From: Meghimatium bilineatum
Taxonomy: Eukaryota > Mollusca > Gastropoda > Stylommatophora > Philomycidae
DNA length: 64,000 bases
Assembly: GCA_034231615.1 (NCBI GenBank)
Contig: CM067311.1
Span: 16,611,199 to 16,675,198 of the forward strand
Direction of reading: 5' to 3'
Below the pieces are notes generated by a model. The model had not been told where the DNA came from. It did no database searches and worked only from the letters and a program-made list of their open reading frames with translations. Each line of letters begins with the position of its first letter. Position 1 is the stretch's first letter. Position numbers and translations under genes: made by a program. This document shows positions 1 to 13,300 of the stretch, piece by piece.

Positions 1-149
1 CTGTTTCTATTGTCAAAATGGCGATAGACGATAGTTTTTGATTATGGAATGGAATTTCAAGCAATCTTCAAGCATCAGCTTTGCGGCGAGGTAACATGAC
101 AGTGAATAGAGTTTATTATACTTCTTTATCATCAATTTATTCAGAGAAA

Positions 150-553
150 TCATTATTTATTGCCAATTCAAGGTGGAAACCATGAACGGTAAGGACTTCA
201 ATTTGTTTAATTAGAATAGACACGAGGTTCCACAATGTTCTCACTATGTAAAATATATAATATTCAACAGCTTATGATCGATCAAAAATACGGTAGGTCT
301 AGATCAAAATAGGTCTAAATTTGACTTTATCACTTTCTCACACGTCTCGTATCACACACATACAAACAAAACTTACACCAATATATGCAGAATTTAATTC
401 TTTATTTATATGTGCAAATATTATTTAAATATCTGTAACAATGAAAAAGTTATCGCGATTTCAAAACAGCCACAGACGATTGCATAACATTTGCGAAAAC
501 CAATTCCGCGGCAGAGGAGAATATTACGTAATTGTAAACTAGCATGCTAAAGG
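150..553 (+). mobile_element. piggyBac-like TTAA MITE, right end (copy 1)
   Basis: The right end reads CTAAAGG followed by TTAA (554-557). The inner 300 bases match copies ending at 33608 and 63916 and a partial copy near 37827-38115, including a shared TTTATTTATATGTGCAAA core. The left part is diverged or cut by the window edge. TTAA duplication and a CCTTTAG terminal repeat are piggyBac-type features. No transposase is present. Confidence 0.6.
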
Positions 554-1162
554 TTAACTCTATGTCCATCCCTCCTTAGACTCCTCTACAACATGCATGG
601 CCATCACTGTTCAAATATTTTCTTAAACAGGCCCTAGTAACATACAGCCAATATTATTTATCGAATTTTGAAAATGGATACGTGTTCTATATTTAGAACA
701 CAATTCATATATATTGAAATAAATAGGTCAAAGTAAGCTGAGTTATGAACCAGCATCATAATACAGGATTTTCTCATAAGTGCACAGCTGCATATCAGTA
801 GTCAAACCAGACACTGCATGACTAGCATTGCCTACTTCACTTGCTCGGTAACGATGCCATTATTTGGCTTTCCCAGATTAAGAACTCTACTATCATACTT
901 TCTGGTGGCTGGGTGAACCATAGAAGTAATTTTTATTTCAAATCACGAATAACAAATGGATGTGAAACCCAGGTTTGCTGGACGGCGAACGAGTCACTTA
1001 ATCCTATATTACTGTAGCTCTCAAAATATACTGAAATAAATATGATAAACGATGATAGAACCAGAGGAACTTATGCCCAAAAACCTTTCTATGTCCGATC
1101 CAACATTTTAAATTGAAAATAGATGGAACATATTTTCAAACAAAAAGTGTAATTTCACTTAC

Positions 1163-1348
1163 AGATCCATCTGTATTATCCAGGTTTTGCAGGGCTTGAA
1201 GTTTGTGAATGTGGTCATCAGAAAGATATCCATCTTTAGCTAGTTGGTAGCCAGGACTAGTGGTCTCTGAGTTAAAGTCGCCACAGATAATATGAGGGTT
1301 CACATCACTGACAGCTTTAGCTACGAGTTGCTTGATAGCACAGGCCAC
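1163..1348 (-). CDS. EEP nuclease gene, coding exon 11 (GDFNS motif), last exon in the window
   Basis: The 186-nt exon is phase 0 with acceptor CTATCAG| and donor GGATCT|GTAAGT. It encodes residues 782-843 and carries IICGDFNSETTSPGYQLAKD, with D805 and N807 as catalytic and metal ligands. The domain should run on for about 100 residues to an SDH motif. None is found in 1-1162, so at least one further exon lies left of the window. Confidence 0.86.
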
Positions 1349-4300
1349 CTGATAGTTCAGTACAATTCAAAATAACACATCAGTTTAAACAAGGTTATCA
1401 AATACAATAATGAACAATAAATCAATTATTAGAAGAGCATAGGTCATGGACAAATTATCTCCAGTGTACCACGTACTTTGATTTTCTTTCCAGTTCTATC
1501 AATGCAGTGTAAAAATCACCAAGATTTTCTCTCCAGTTCTATCAATGCAGTGTAAAAATCACCAAGATTTTCTCTCCAGTTCTATCAATGTGGTGCAAAC
1601 ATCACCAAGATTTTCTCTCCAGTTCTATCAATGTGGTGCAAACATAAAAAGAACTTTCTAGCACTCACTCTTGCACAAAATATTATTTTGCACAAGGAAA
1701 AAAATTATCCTTATCTGCAATTGTTGCCTCCCATATACATTTGGTGATTTCTATAGCATAGTGATTAAGACGTTCACATTGTGCTCAAGAGGCAGTGAGT
1801 TCGAATCTGACTTGTGATGTACTGTTTGATTTTTTGTGTGGAGACCCCTGGGGATTACTGCAGTTGATTGTACCTACCTTCATTAAGACCTGTAGGTTGA
1901 AATGTTGATTCCGTATATTGTTTCACGTAAAACTACTATTTTAGCCTTATTATACTGATATTCTATATTTAATTACCAATTGGTGTACAGTTTTACTGCA
2001 GTCACTGTTAACTTAAATCATGAATATTCCATTCACCTCAGTCTGGATGTGTTATAATCAATGATTCTTTCTCCAGTGTTTAATCTGTCAGGCCTTATTG
2101 ACCATTTACTTCAAGCAGATATAACACTTGTCTATGAAGCCGTTTAGCCTGGTGGATAAAATTGCTCTTTTCTGTTGTCACAGTGCTTGGTTTTCAGACT
2201 CTATTCATTATATGACTGGGCATACAGAACATTTCTGCCTGTATTAGCACCTTCGTGCTCTCTGGAATCAGTGGAAATGTACCTCTTTTTGGTGAGGCAA
2301 GCTCTTTTCAACCACAGACAGTCCAATTTGGTAATATAAGAGCTTTACAACCATCAAAAAAATAGTGGAGCTTGCGGTTTTGGTAATCCAGTCGCCTTTG
2401 ACCTCATATTTTAAGTTCTCTTGGTGCTTGCATTCTTTCCATTTGAGGACCATCATCACAGCACTTTGGTCAATAGCTAACATTATTCCAAGCTCTTTCC
2501 CCCACTGGAAAATTTTGGTGCACCATCAAGGTTCCCCCGCTTATTTGTTTGATCTTGCTAAATTGTTAACTAGTAAAAAAAACAACTAAAGAATGTAAAA
2601 TATATTATTTATTATTATCTCAGCAGCAAAGCTGAAAATGTCAGTGCTGTCTTCCTTTTTAAAATTTAGGAACGAAAGAGAAGTACCAGTTACATTTTCT
2701 GCTTAGCGACTGAAATAAGAATAATTAATCCTGTTTAAGAACACTGGGACATTGGTGAAAAAATAAAACTGACACAATGCATCTCCTTTCTCTAGACTAC
2801 AATCCTGATGGAAAAACTTTATGCAGATGTGACAATCCTTTGACATACAACTAATTGTAAAAGAGAGATCTTGGGTCATGCGAGTGAATGACGAAGAATC
2901 TGGAAATCGAATAGGGCCATTGTCCTCTTAAAAGAAAGTTCCAGCAGGAGTTTGAGAAAGAATGCATAAGAAAAAAAATAAATAGAAATGAAAATAATAT
3001 TTTGATTCAATGCATATTGCTACTTTACAACAACAAAATAAAATGTTTTCTGTAATAGCAGATACAAACTGTTTATGTATGTTTACCTGTGAGGACTCAC
3101 CTGAATGCACTGTACATCAGGTGCTTTGAGGTCATAGACAACATGAATGTTACAGACTGTGATTGTTTTGCCAGTTTTCTTACAATTCAGTTCTGTCAAC
3201 AAAATAACATCTGCCCTATCCAGGTATCTCTTTGCTGCCTGACTTACTTCTTCACTCAGACCACTATCATCCACCTCCTGTAAATAAATGGAAACAATGA
3301 TAGCATCATGATGAGGACATTAATAGTTGGTGAAAAATTAGCTGCTACAAAATTGTTGCAGTAACAGAACAAGCTGTGGTAGAAAAAACAAGTAGCCAAG
3401 CACATTTTTTAGGTTCTTTTTCAGGCATCTGAATTTCTATGTTCTTTCTACATTATTCCATGGCAGTTGAAAGTTAAGAGCAGTCAATAAGTGTTCGACT
3501 GTTTCGTTGGGATGAGAGCAATATCGTCTACAAATGTGTAGTGTGGAAAGATCTGAAGAATCCACAACAAATAACTGACTGGAACATAAGAGTATATATA
3601 TATATATATTCAGCATATCAAAGTGGTACAGAGCTCTTCTGTGATGGCCAAGGTACAGAGTTCGATACCCCGTCACAGGCAATTGTGCATACAGTCCGTT
3701 AAAAAAGCACTGTCAGTTACTGAACGTATTTATATTGCGTTCTTTATAATCACTACAGCCAAAAAATGCTATGTTGCTAGCCACATCCTGAATAAGAGAA
3801 ACTACAAATTTTAAAAAATATAACTATACCTATATATATATATAGCAGATGACTGATAAGCCTAAGCACAGAAATATTCTCAGTGCATGATTCTGGTCCG
3901 TACTCATGTAGCACAAAAGCAGAGGAATGTGTACAAACACATGATGACATAAGCAAAGTATAAAACAGTAAATAACTAACTGCACCAGTAGATTTAGAGA
4001 AATAACTGATAATGTATTTACCTTAAATGCTAGATCTCCCAATGAAAAGGACTGATGAGAAATTATTTCAAACTTTGATGTTCTGACAAAAGTAGCTTCA
4101 CCTTCATCCCAGTACTCCTTTGTTCTTTTGATAAAACTTCCAGCATATCCTCGACTGTCAACACAAGATTAGACTAGGTAAAAAATATATGATTACAAAA
4201 ACAATAATAAATAATTGCACATGTGAATATATCAGGGAAAGAATAGGTATAATATCTTGTACAGATTACATAGAGAGAGAACAGATCAAGTGGTGTGGTC

Positions 4301-7300
4301 ACATTATGAGAATGCATCACAAAACGTTGCTCGTACAAGCATATAACCAAATGAGATCAGGGTACAAAGCCAGAGGAAGACCACGGAAAAGATGGATAGA
4401 AAACGTCAGGGACATCCTGTACAGACATGGTCATAGCACAGCCGAGGCTTTAGAACGCAAGCTCGAGCTCCAATCACCCCTACGCTTAACGGCAAGAGTG
4501 GATCACAAACCACCTGGGGAAAGACAATAGATAATAGACATGTGAAATATAAAACACATTCTAGCTGGTTGGATATAGTGTGGCACATGATAGAGGTTAG
4601 AGTACTAGTCACTAACCAGTGAGGTCCAGGGTTCGACTCCCAGTAAGGGCTGAAATTTGTATACCAGAAAAGATCCAGCAACAGCAAGATTATGCTGCCT
4701 TTATCACACAGCCATAAGAAAACTTCTTAATGGGAAACATGCAGTAATGACAGTTAACATTTGGACATAAATTTTATGATAAAGTACAATTTTCTTATAT
4801 GTATAAATAAATAATGTAGCCGTAACTCACTCGCAGCTGACCATCAAAACTGGGTTTCAAATTCACAAACTGTGGTTTGAAAGAAAAAATTGCTCCCATT
4901 GTACATCCATCCACACAAGGTAGTATGTCACAAAGGCTCATGCTCTAAGAAGGTTGAGGAATGACACCATCACTACTAAGTGCTGAAGGTGAAGTTAAAA
5001 AGTGTTTTTACACAAGCATGAATGAACTTACGGCATGCTTTCTACACATCAGCAGTACTACCAAAGAAACAGTACTGCAGTGGATCCCTGGTCACTGTGG
5101 TATACTTTGAAATGAAAAAGCTGATCTCCTGACAAGAAAAGGGGGATTACTAGAACAAATAGAAAGTGATAATACGTACTATGAATGTAAGACTGATAAC
5201 AGTAGATTATAAGAAAAAGTGGAAGCAAATGCACCCAACAGCAGAACCAAATGACCCCTTCCATCAAATGTCACCATCATCTTCAGAATATGAACTGGCC
5301 ACACAGACTGAGAAGCAACATGTTCCCAAAGCTGAAGATTGGTGAGACAGGCTTGTGCAACTGTGGACTGAGCCCAGAAACTGCAGATCACATTTTTCAT
5401 GCCTGTCAACTCTACCAAAAAGAGAGGGAGAAAATATGGCCTACTGAGATGTCACTACTTCCAGACCTGAGGGGTTCCATGGATGACCTGAAACAAATCA
5501 CAAAATTCATTGAAGCTATTGGTGCTGTAACTTGATATCTGACTGAAGAACAATGAAGAAAAATAAGTGTTTCTGTTTGGTCAATGACTAGACAGCTGAG
5601 CACTTATGGAAAAACTGTGTGCTATGACGCTGATTCATAACTTAACTTACCTGACCATACCTATAAAGAAGTCATTATGTAAAAATCAAGTAAATTGACT
5701 ATTGATTATTTATTTTCTTATACAGAGGGAAGGTTAAAATGGGCTCAATGCAGGGATCACTGACCAAATCACGTAGCAACATACCAACTTTTTAATTGCA
5801 TACGCTATTGCACAGGGTTTCCGTGACTCTGAAATTTAAAAAGTCGTAACTTTGGATACCAATCTAGTGATTTGCGCAAAACACACTGGTCATCCAAACT
5901 CCCACTCGAATGATCGGAAGGCTTTCATCGCACAGATCGTTGGCTGTGTCAGTATATGCATCTTTATCGTAATTTAATTCCGTTTAATTATATTAGCTTT
6001 TTATTCCTTAGAAACCTGGTCACTGATCCCTGTAGATTACCCTTTAAAATGAGAAAGCTGTAGTGGATTGCAATTATACATTCATGAAAATAACGTCACA
6101 ATATCTGACATTTCTCATATTATAGTGGAAATGATGAACTACAATCCACAATCTTTCACATTTATAATGAATATATCTGACCTTTCCAAGACTGGCAACA
6201 ATGTCTTTGTGTAATAGATAGGGTTGACTTCCTGCAAACAAATGATGTCTCCATCCAGGTAATCCAACTCCTTCAGTAGCAGTGTGTTTCTGTATTCTTG
6301 GTCAAGAAACTGTGGTTGTGTATACGAGTAGTCACTCCTTAAAAAACAGAAAAGTAAACATTAACCATTTGAAGACAATTTGGGCTTATCATCGGCCACA
6401 ACTTACTTAGCCAAAAAGATGGAGGGGCCGATCTGACAGCCATGAGAAAGAACATTTCATATGTTCAACAAAAATTGTATTGACCAACTAGACTCTTTCA
6501 TATTTTTTTTGTATTCCAGCAAATTTAATGACGGCTACTTTGGAAGGTCAAGTGCAAGTGTGATAGTTAAATTGCAAACTCTCTTATATGTTCTGATAAG
6601 TGTTTTATGTCAAACATGTCTACTGGTGATTCAAAAAATGAGATCTCATTGAGAGGTTGAAGATGCTATTCTTTGCTCCCCTTGGCAGTGGTAACTGATA
6701 CTTTCAGTGTTTTTACCCTTCCACTAAATAGTAGATATTTATACCCATATTGCCAGTAGGCCAACCATATGAGATAACTGACTTCCATACCAGACCAACC
6801 TCACAGCTAACACAATCAAACTTGCTTGACCTTCTTCCTGCTGTCTGCAAAACCCACAGATTTTTTAACTCTAGTAAAAAAAATTTAGTACCTTCTTAAC
6901 TGAATGTACTTATAACACACACAAAATATGAAATACTACTATATAAGAGAAAAATGCAAAGTAGCAAAAGAAGGCTAAAGAAATCAGGAATGCACGGAAA
7001 TTGAAAAACAGCACAAAAATGAAATAAAATTACTACATAAGCAAATAAATACCTAAACGTTTACTACACTCAATACATAGGTGGACAAAAACATGAGAGA
7101 GGAGTAGGTGTATTATTAGACACAGAAACAGGAAAAATGGGAAGTGTTTCATGGCAATATCAGATCAGGTAATATTAGTGAAACTAACAGGAAAACCATT
7201 GGATATTAACATTTTACAAGTTTTTGCATACATATCAAACAGTTCATAGGAGGACATCAACAGTTTCTATGGAGAACTAGAAACTGCAATGAAACTGTAT

Positions 7301-10300
7301 TTTTTTCTTCGCTAGCATTCATTTTCAAACTCCCGCTGGATCTTTCTTGTAGCTTGACAATTGACCTACTAAATTTCCAGCAGGATGTACTCCAGAGAAT
7401 GAAAATGCATTGTGCACCGTTTTATTTGCGCCAATGGCCCGGACACATCCATCTTCGGCGGAAAACAGTATATAAATCACAAAGTGACTATAGTGATTGA
7501 GGACTTTAATGCAGAAGTAATAGGCAATAGAGATGTGATTCTACAGAAGAATGTTGAGAATATCATGGACTGCCAGAAAAACTAATGTGGAGGTGTTGAA
7601 AGAGTCAAATGAGAAATGGACCGTAATCAATAATATAAGAAAAAGATAATCTTCATTTTTTTGGGCCACTTCGTGAGACAGGGAAGTTAATATAGTCACA
7701 ATAGGCAAGATTGAAGGCAACAGAGACAGACGTGAGAAAATATTAGACAGTTTGACAACCTGGCACGGCAAGGAAACAACAACGATCTTGATAGATAATG
7801 CTGGAAATAGAGAGCTGTGGAGAGCCATGATCACCTACGCCAGCCGGCATGGTACCTGATGATGATGTTGACACAATACAAATTACGCTACTTGCCCACT
7901 GCATACTAGATTTTTTTTTTAAATTGGGTAATCGGCCGTTAATTGCCGGGGCCCGAAAGGGGAAAAAGAATAGCAACACTGTTTAACTTCCATGCATGTC
8001 GTAAGAGGTGACTAAGGAGGTTATGGGATGGAGTTGGCTGCCCCATCCCACATAGGGTCAATGACCTAAAGCCATGCTGAAGTCGGATGTGTCAGGCCGA
8101 AAGGCGCAGATATCGCAGCAATGCTGTAAACCATGACACAATGCATTCTGTTCTCCAGACTATATCCTGCTAATCTGTAGGAGTTTGAGAACGAACGCAG
8201 AAGAAGAAATTGGGCAATGGTGGAAAAAAGCATCAAAAAATATTGTTAAAATGACTGACTTAAATTCTCTTGTCTGTCCAATTTATTCTTTCAATAAATT
8301 CCTATACCTATCTTATTTCTAATTAAATTTATATAATTATTTCATAACCAAACTAACAAAAAAATAAAACTCTTAAATGTCACTAACTTTCGATCCAATT
8401 TTGAATAGATAAAAGAAAATTTCTGGACTCACTTCACAAACAATGTGATGTAAATTCAATGCTTGATATCTATTCCTAAATCTTGTGTTGTCCTTTCATA
8501 ACGAAACTAATGTGTCCTATAATATATTCTTTGAAAATAAATGTTATTCTTAACAATTCTTAATTACTACAAAAACAACCTGCAAGAATTTCACTAAAAA
8601 TGGTTTCATTTCAACTAGTTGATCGTAAAAGTCTAAACTCAAACATTGAAATTGTCTTCTTGTTCTATTATTCTGGTTTTTGACCTAGGCTGAAAACGAA
8701 GCTAGATAATTACTAGCAGTGTTCCCACTCTTCCCGGAAAGAAAACACAATGTCATTCAGCAAGGTTAACAGTGAAGTTAACAAATAGAGACGATTTTAG
8801 AAGTAAAAACAGATCTACTCCATTGTTTTGCTTTTTAGTAAACATGATGGCTTTTAGCAAGGCTAACATAACAAGAAAGTGAACATGAACTACAAAGAAT
8901 AATAGATCAAGTCAATAAATCAAGTAATGAATATGGACTGGATATAAATATTCAAAAAACAAAAACCATGATAATCAGCAAAGACACAGAAGAACAGGAG
9001 GTAAACATAAACATACAGGGAGAGAAACTACAACAAGTAAAACAGTATCAATGTCTTGGACAAATGATGGCAGATGTGAAACAGAAGTAAAAAGGAGAAT
9101 AGGAATGGCTAAAAGTACCTTCAATGGCATGAGGAAATTATTAATATCTAAACAAATTACAAACAAGTTAAAAATGAGAATTATAAAATGCTACATCTAT
9201 TCCATATTAATGTATGGCTCAGAAACATGAACACTAAATAAACAATTACACAAGGCAACAAAATAAAACTTTTTTTAATCATCTGAAACCAAAATACACT
9301 TTTCTAAAGGATTTTTTGGCGCTGATTTCAGATCTGGTATCAGTTTTTTTCTATCACGTCAAGTTTTAAAGTTTCTAATTAGAAGACAAAATTGATGCCT
9401 TTGAGATGTAGGTATATAGAAGAATAGGGAGAACATCATGGAAAGAGAAGAAAACAAATAAAGAGGTGCTAAAGATACTTAATATGAAGAAAGAACTACT
9501 AAGAGAAATAAAGATCAGGCAAATAAAATACTTTGGACACATCAAAAGACAAGACACCCTATTGAAGACCTTACTTGAGGGTAAAGTCAAAGGGAAGCGA
9601 GCAAGAGGTAGGCCGAGATACAAGTAGGAGAGTAACATCACATGATGGACAGGTTATAGTCTAGCAGAGTGCACCACCAAGACAAGAGACAGGAGATGTT
9701 GGAGACACGTTGCAGCCAACCTTCGTTGCGGAGACGGCACCTGATGATGATGAACATAACATAGTGAAGTTAACAAATAGACAGAATTTTAGAAGTAAAC
9801 AAAAATTTACTCCATTGTTTTTTAGTATGCACGATGACATTCAGCAAAGTTAACATAGTGAATTTCAATGAAGTTACTAGCTTGTTATGTATTACAATTG
9901 ATCAGACAACCACAATAAGTACATGACTAACCTGCGCATGTGACAGTCAGCCAGAATGTTGTAACTGACAACACTAAAACAAAATGCAGGGTCCATCATT
10001 TCAACTGGAAAAGCTGGATTCAACATAAACTTACGACAATCAATGGCAGTGGATGAAGGGACATACGGTTCAAGTACTGTCTTTTCCGGTCTAGATGTTA
10101 AATGAGGATCAGTTGATTCCTGAAGAACCATAAATGCAGAAAATAGAATAGAACTGTTGTATTTGTATATTTGTTTATGTCAGAAATTGTAGATTATTTT
10201 AACAAAAATAAAGAAAAGTGCATCCATGAGTTATGTGCCTGAAACAACAGTAATAAACTGTATCCTTGTGACCCGCCATACATGTCATAAGATTTAGGAG

Positions 10301-13300
10301 GTTGTTTCATCCCATATATGGTCAAAGTGACCTAGAAACCATGCTTAAGTCAGATGTGTTAGACCAAAAGCAAATATTGCAACTAAGCTGTAAACCATGA
10401 AAACATGCCATTCTCTGGACTAAATCCTGCTGATCTGCAGAAGTTTAAGAGCGAACGCAGAAGCATGCCACTGTGACCTATCATACGGTGCTTAGGTTTT
10501 AGGGGTGGGGACACTACGGAGGTTGTGGTGGCTGGATTACCAGAACTACAACCTCCACTATTTTTGTATGGTTGTAAAGCTCTGATATAACCAAATGTGA
10601 CTAACATCTGCGATTGAAAGAACACACCTCACCATACAAGGTACATTTTACTTAACCAGTGAAGTGGTGGGTATGCTGCCCCATTCCACAGGTTGGAGTT
10701 TTTTGTTATCCAAACCTGTATACTTGGATCATCATGTTTTGTTGAGTAACAGAATTATCACACTAATATCACGTGACATGATCCGAAGCATTTCAGAAGA
10801 TATAAATAAACAAAGAGAGAGAAAGTATATATATATATAATCATCATTTTCTTTAGCGCTGAAGTTAGCGCAATGGGCAGATCTTGCGAATTCTTTCTGT
10901 TCAAAGCTATTCTGTGCAGTTCTTGAATAGTATATATATTTTTGCTTTACTTTCTCTAAGTATTGTTCTTCTGAGTGTTTCTTTTGGTCTACCATTGGCT
11001 CCTTTGCCTGTGTGTATCCATTCATGAGATTGGTGGTGTATTCTTTTGATGTCTGCATGTAGGACATGCCTGATGTAGGACCAACGGCATCTTCTGATGA
11101 CATCTGTTATGAAGTTTTGACTTGTCTCTTCTCTGATTTTATCATTCGATTTGAATTCATTCCAATGGGTGTTAAGAATATATATATATATATATAAAGC
11201 GATTAGCTCTTACTTCCTATGTGCAGTTGCATGGTTTTTCTGATCGTTCTTTCATACCCAGGAATCTTCAGCTATGGCTTAGTGCAATGTCTATTAAAGG
11301 AGTCTTCTACTCAGTGGATATATACAATTATAGACCCACTGAGTAGAAGGCTCCTTCAATAGACATTGCACTAAGCCAAAAGCTGAAGTCTCCTGGGTAT
11401 GAAAGAAAGCTCAGAAAAACCATGCAACTGCACATAGGAAGTACGAGCTAATCACTTGCAATTCATGGGATTCTCAAGCAAACAAAAACATTTAACACAA
11501 TGGCAATAGTCAAAAAAAGGGCATGAGCCAATGGACCACTGGATCAGCATCCAACATCATCAGAGTAGAAACGTCCTCTCAATGCACTGTATACAGATCT
11601 AGAGGAACTTCTTAATTGCATAAAATGATATAATAGATCTACTGATCATAATTGCTGAGGATCCAAACAAACATACTGCATGTTTCCTGTTAGGGGACAT
11701 TTGCGTGTAGCTCGTGTGATAAAGGCTGCATGATTTTACTGTCATCACATCATGTATAGGGTGAGTTTGTTTAACTCGCCCCCCCCCCAAGGCAGAAAAA
11801 GCTTAGTCCATACCGGGAGTCGAACCCTGAACCTAAGTTATGACACCAATGCTCTAACCACAAAAAGCAGTATAGGAAAGCCATAAATGGCTGATGAACT
11901 AGCGAACTGAACACTTACTGGAATCTGCCCCCCCCATAATGCTTGTTCCTAATCATGGATCAGGGAATAAGAGAGAAAGTACTAATCCTAGGTTCAAAGT
12001 GTCTTGTGATTTAATAATATGATGTAACAAGGATTTTCTAGCATAATTCTAATGCTGCCTGTAAAAAAAAATGGCAGTTATCAAACGACAAGAAACAACC
12101 ACCACATTGGCAACTATTTGTAATACATTGTAAATACCTCTTCTAAAATAAAAAGTGCTCAATTCTCCTTTAAATAAAAGACAAGAAACAACCAACACAT
12201 TGGCAACTATTGTAATACACTGTAAATACCTCTTCTAAAATAAAAATTGCTCAATTCTCCTTTAAATACATCTATTTCTTACTGCTGCTACATGGGAAAA
12301 TTATTTTAAACAAGACTGACCTCTGCTGTGCCATTCTGACTTGGAGTCTGTGCTGGAACAATATTATTGCTTGTGTTATCCAAAGATGCTGATTCACTTT
12401 TTGCTTCAATCACCTCAGTGGATTTACTCTCATCTGGATCCACACTTTTGCCTTTTAATGACTGTGAGGCTATGACTGCTGCCTGAGATACTTCTAGTCC
12501 TGAATTCAAAGGATTGTTTTGCAACAAAACTGATGTACCCACAAAAGGAGCATCAGTTTGGAGATCTGATGGAGACGTTGGGGTTGTAACTGGATCCGAG
12601 ACCCCCTCCCCTGATATTTGGTCCACTGAATCTAAAGATACCATATCACTGATATCAAGTCCACGAGATGACAATCCAGTGATGTCTGAAGCACACTCAC
12701 TTCCAACCTCCACTAGAATCGATGATGTTTCATCTTTGTCCTATTAGACAAGAAAAACAAGATAGCAATGATCACAATTCAACTGTTGATACCTACAGTG
12801 TGCGCACTGGCTTCGCATATGAGTGGTCCTGGGTTCATTCCCCAGCTGAGGCGGAAATGTTTTCAGATCGCAACAGCTCCCAGGTCGACCCAGCCTTAAA
12901 TGGGTACCGGATTAATCCGGGAAGTAAAGACTGCGAGGGAGAGGAGATGGCTACCGCCCTCATTTGCAGAGCCTGTGAAATGTGAGATCGCTAACATCTC
13001 ACACCCCTACGGCATTAATAAATGCTATGGGTTACTTTACATTTTTACCTACAGTGTATTTTCCTATTTCATTCAGACTCTGCACGGCCACATACTAATT
13101 GTTATAATTGTCATAGAAGTACAGTATGCGACAAAATATAGAGTACCGAAACTCATGCATCTCGAACACTCATGTGTGTTTGTGGACAGGTATATCTACA
13201 GTTGCATTCAAAGTTGACAACTGAATAATATTGTTCATCCTTTCATTTTAGTACTGCATATTTTGGCACATACTATATTTAGAACAAGACTTTATTTTGT

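Larger units (their letters stand above)
8755..9865 (+). repeat. About 110-bp tandem repeat interrupted by an RTE-A insertion
   Basis: GTTAACAAATAGAGACGATT...TCTACTCCATTGTTTT...AGCAAGGCTAACAT at 8755-8873 is followed, after the LINE at 8874-9752, by a second and partial third copy starting AGTGAAGTTAACAAATAGAC. Removing the LINE and one target duplication restores a continuous tandem array. Confidence 0.65.

Noticed and set aside
11785-11875. tRNA gene on the minus strand
   Set aside because: Good A and B boxes, but no convincing cloverleaf. A related copy at 4575-4680 with a SINE-like body points to a SINE head.
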